This document shows, in pieces, positions 5,338-6,950 of a DNA stretch of 6,950 nucleotides. Each line of letters begins with the position of its first letter. Position 1 is the first letter of the stretch. Made by a program: the position numbers and the translations under genes. The stretch is from assembly GCA_003023485.1 (NCBI GenBank), contig PXSG01000118.1, positions 13,054-20,003 of the forward strand, given 5' to 3'. The notes below the pieces were generated by a model, which saw only the letters and a program-made list of their open reading frames with translations, was not told the origin of the DNA and did no database searches. The DNA is from Halobacteriales archaeon SW_10_68_16 (lineage in GTDB: Archaea; Halobacteriota; Halobacteria; Halobacteriales; Haloarculaceae).

Positions 5338-5709
5338 ATGGCCTGTGAAGAACTCGAAGCGCTACGACTCGGACTGATGAACGTCCTCGGAACCGAAGAC
5401 GAGAGCGTCCGCGACCACGCCGAGGCGGAACTGGGCGATGACCTCTCGGGGCCAATCGAGGCCCTGACCGAAGCAGAAACGCTCGCGGAGATCGGTCGCC
5501 ACCTCGACGCGGCGCTGGTCGACCTGGAGGAGGAGGTCGCCGAGACGGACCACGACACCGACGAGTACGACTACCTGCGGGGTCGCCTGGTGGCCGTCCG
5601 GGACGCCGAACGCGACGTCGCAGCCCTCACCCGACAGGGCGAGGGCCTGATCGAGGGCTACGGCGAGGTCCACGACCTCCTGCACGAACTGTTCACGGTC
5701 GAGGAGTGA
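5338..5709 (+). CDS. DUF3209 family protein
   Basis: A 123-residue acidic protein recognised by its N-terminus MACEELEALRLGLMNVLG, which is characteristic of the DUF3209 family found in haloarchaeal cobalamin clusters. It looks all-helical: helices about 3-18, 22-34, 46-68, 76-99 and 107-119, with strong Leu/Ala/Glu heptad character. Possible metal-binding residues are C3, H27, H55, H72 and a helix-borne HDLLH (H112, H116). No catalytic function is established for the family. It has no signal peptide. It is separated from cbiX by 83 nt and followed 11 nt later by the propeller gene, so these two may form a second transcription unit or the tail of the cbi operon. A role in cobalt or tetrapyrrole handling is inferred only from neighbours. 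Confidence 0.9.
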   Translation: MACEELEALRLGLMNVLGTEDESVRDHAEAELGDDLSGPIEALTEAETLAEIGRHLDAALVDLEEEVAETDHDTDEYDYLRGRLVAVRDAERDVAALTRQGEGLIEGYGEVHDLLHELFTVEE

Positions 5710-5720
5710 GCCGAGCGGCA

Positions 5721-6891
5721 ATGAGTAGTACACTCGACCGGCGCGTCGCCGACCTCGGCCCCCTCTCCCCGGCGGGGTCGCGCCACCAGGGCCGGCGCTC
5801 TGCCGTCGCGCTGACCGAGGAGTTCGTCGTCGCCGGCACCGCCGACGGCACCCTGCGAGCGTTCGACCACGACACGCTGGCGGAGCAGTGGCAGGCCGAG
5901 GCCGACGGCGACAGCAGCGTCGTCTCCGCGACGGCCGGACGTGACGGAATCGCGGTCGGCGAGCGCGGCCCCGAAGGCGCCGTTCGCGTCTACGAGAGCG
6001 ACGGGACGCTCCGCTGGCGGTACGAGACTTCTGGGGACATCGGCGACCCACAGAAGGACACGCGATTCTTCCTGCCGTTCGTCGTCGACCTTGCGAGCGA
6101 CGGCGACCGCCTGTACGCCGCTGCACGCCGGTACGAGCGCCGGAAGGACCGTCCCGAGGGCGAGCGCCGCCATTTCGAGAGCGTTGTCTACGCCTTCGAG
6201 GCCGACAGGACCGAGGCGTGGCGCTACCGGACCGACGCCTCGCCCATCGCCCTCGACGTCCACGACGGCCGGGTGGCGGTCGCTCACAATCGGTGTCCGG
6301 GTAACCACCAGCGCGGCCTGGTCGTCCTCGACGCCGACGACGGACGCGAGCGGTGGTCGTGGGACCCCGGAACCGAGGGTCAGCGCCGCGTCGGCGACGT
6401 GTCGCTCCTGCCCGATGGTGCGGTCGTCACGAGCCACGGCGACTACTGTGGGTACGCGCTTGACCCGGGCGGCGATGTGCGCTGGCGGGCCGACCTGGCC
6501 ACGCCTCGCGACGTCGGGGACGAGACGGTCTCCCGAGGAGGGACGGGAAACCGACGTCACCCATCCCGACGACCACACCGCCTCCGGATACAGCCCCGAC
6601 GGCGAGCGACGATGGACCGACCCTGTGGGCGGGTTCGCGAGCGGGATCGACGCCCACGAGGGGACTGTGGTGGTTCCCTGCGCCCAGGACTTCCGCCTGC
6701 GCGATCCCGAGACGCACGGGTGTCGACTGTTCGACGTCGGTGAGGGACACGCCACGACGCTGGATTCCGACGGCGTGGTCACCGCGGCGGCTATCGACGA
6801 CCGGACAGTGGCCGCGATTGAGGAACCGGTAGTCTACCACGACGAGGGTGTCGAACGCGGCACGTATCGCGTTCACCTCGCCGAGTGGTAG
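5721..6891 (+). pseudogene. PQQ-like (outer-blade Trp) beta-propeller protein, frame-disrupted
   Basis: A cytosolic beta-propeller of the PQQ/quinoprotein-like repeat type with no signal peptide. Blade signatures of an acidic turn then a Trp strand recur: GTLRWRYE (96-102), TEAWRYR (164-170), GRERWSW (208-214) and GGDVRWRAD (250-258), and after the break GERRWTD. Frame 3 is sensible up to GDETV (V270, base 6530). The sense then resumes in frame 1 at about 6532 with PEEGRETDVTHPDDHTASGY and runs to the TAG at 6889. Uncorrected, frame 3 runs on as Arg-rich nonsense to 6743. The net change is +1 or a loss of 3n+2; because the broken blade lacks the hydrophobic DG-VV strand seen in its neighbours, a small deletion is more likely than one inserted base. 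The start is the ATG at 5721; a GTG at 5706 overlapping the DUF3209 stop is possible. No PQQ-binding or enzymatic role can be shown. It is known to me as a companion of DUF3209 and cbi genes in haloarchaea. Confidence 0.82.
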
Positions 6892-6950
6892 TCAGCGGCG
6901 CGTCACTTCGTCCTTGACGGTTTCGGCGATGGCCCGTAGTGGCGCTCTTC
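6892..6950 (-). CDS. 3' end of a convergent unidentified gene
   Basis: On the minus strand an open frame enters at the window edge and ends with TGA (complement of 6892-6894). The visible 18 residues end in LRAIAETVKDEVTRR, an amphipathic charged helix typical of a protein C-terminus, with haloarchaeal codon choice. Its stop codon directly abuts the propeller TAG at 6889-6891, so the two genes converge with no spacer. Too little is visible to name it. Confidence 0.5.
   Translation of the reverse strand, partial: RAPLRAIAETVKDEVTRR

Noticed and set aside
3908..5455. A 515-codon open frame on the minus strand opposite cbiX
   Set aside because: It is a shadow of GC-rich third-position bias; the plus strand encodes unmistakable CbiX and [2Fe-2S] motifs here, and the minus product has no recognisable domain.
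5706..5720. GTG start for the propeller overlapping the DUF3209 stop
   Set aside because: The ATG at 5721 is a better codon and the added five residues show no family character; kept only as an alternative.
6525..6540. Programmed +1 frameshift in the propeller gene
   Set aside because: TCC-CGA is only weakly slippery, no stimulatory structure is evident, and the missing blade strand points to a deletion.

Overview
The window is a dense, almost entirely plus-strand piece of the anaerobic (early cobalt insertion) cobalamin biosynthesis operon of a halophilic archaeon (class Halobacteria). The reasons are a very GC-rich sequence, strongly acidic Asp/Glu/Thr-rich proteins with few Lys, stop/start overlaps between genes, and a gene set known from haloarchaeal cobalamin clusters: CbiF, CbiG, two tandem CbiH paralogues, a small ferredoxin, an unassigned operon protein, a CbiX fused to a [2Fe-2S] domain, a DUF3209 protein and a PQQ-like beta-propeller. 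I cannot assign a genus from sequence alone.

Layout: 1-261 is the 3' end of cbiF (C11 methyltransferase). It is followed by cbiG (264-1280), a first cbiH paralogue (1282-2108) that is broken by a frameshift near 1500-1506, a second intact cbiH (2108-3040), a [3Fe-4S]-type ferredoxin (3040-3336), a 224-residue protein with two degenerate LAGLIDADG-like half-repeats (3327-4001), and cbiX with a C-terminal [2Fe-2S] domain (3998-5254). These genes are 1-2 nt apart or overlap by 1-10 nt and are almost certainly co-transcribed. After the only real gap (5255-5337, 83 nt, possible weak promoter) come a DUF3209 gene (5338-5709) and a beta-propeller gene (5721-6891), which is also frame-disrupted, near 6525-6535. 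The last 59 nt hold the probable 3' end of a convergent minus-strand gene whose stop codon abuts the propeller stop codon.

How the genes work together: CbiX inserts Co(II) into sirohydrochlorin. After CbiL (not in the window), CbiH methylates C17 with ring contraction, CbiF methylates C11, and CbiG opens the delta-lactone and releases the two-carbon fragment. The ferredoxin and the CbiX-fused iron-sulfur domain suggest redox handling of the cobalt or of the cluster in the ring-contraction enzyme; this is inference. DUF3209 and the propeller have no known function.

The most notable points are the LAGLIDADG-derived protein embedded in a biosynthetic operon, the tandem CbiH pair in which one copy has a divergent active-site segment and the other a Cys-containing disordered tail, and the two frame disruptions. 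The first disruption sits directly beside a perfect 9-bp GC hairpin, so sequencing or assembly error must be excluded before calling it a real pseudogene.
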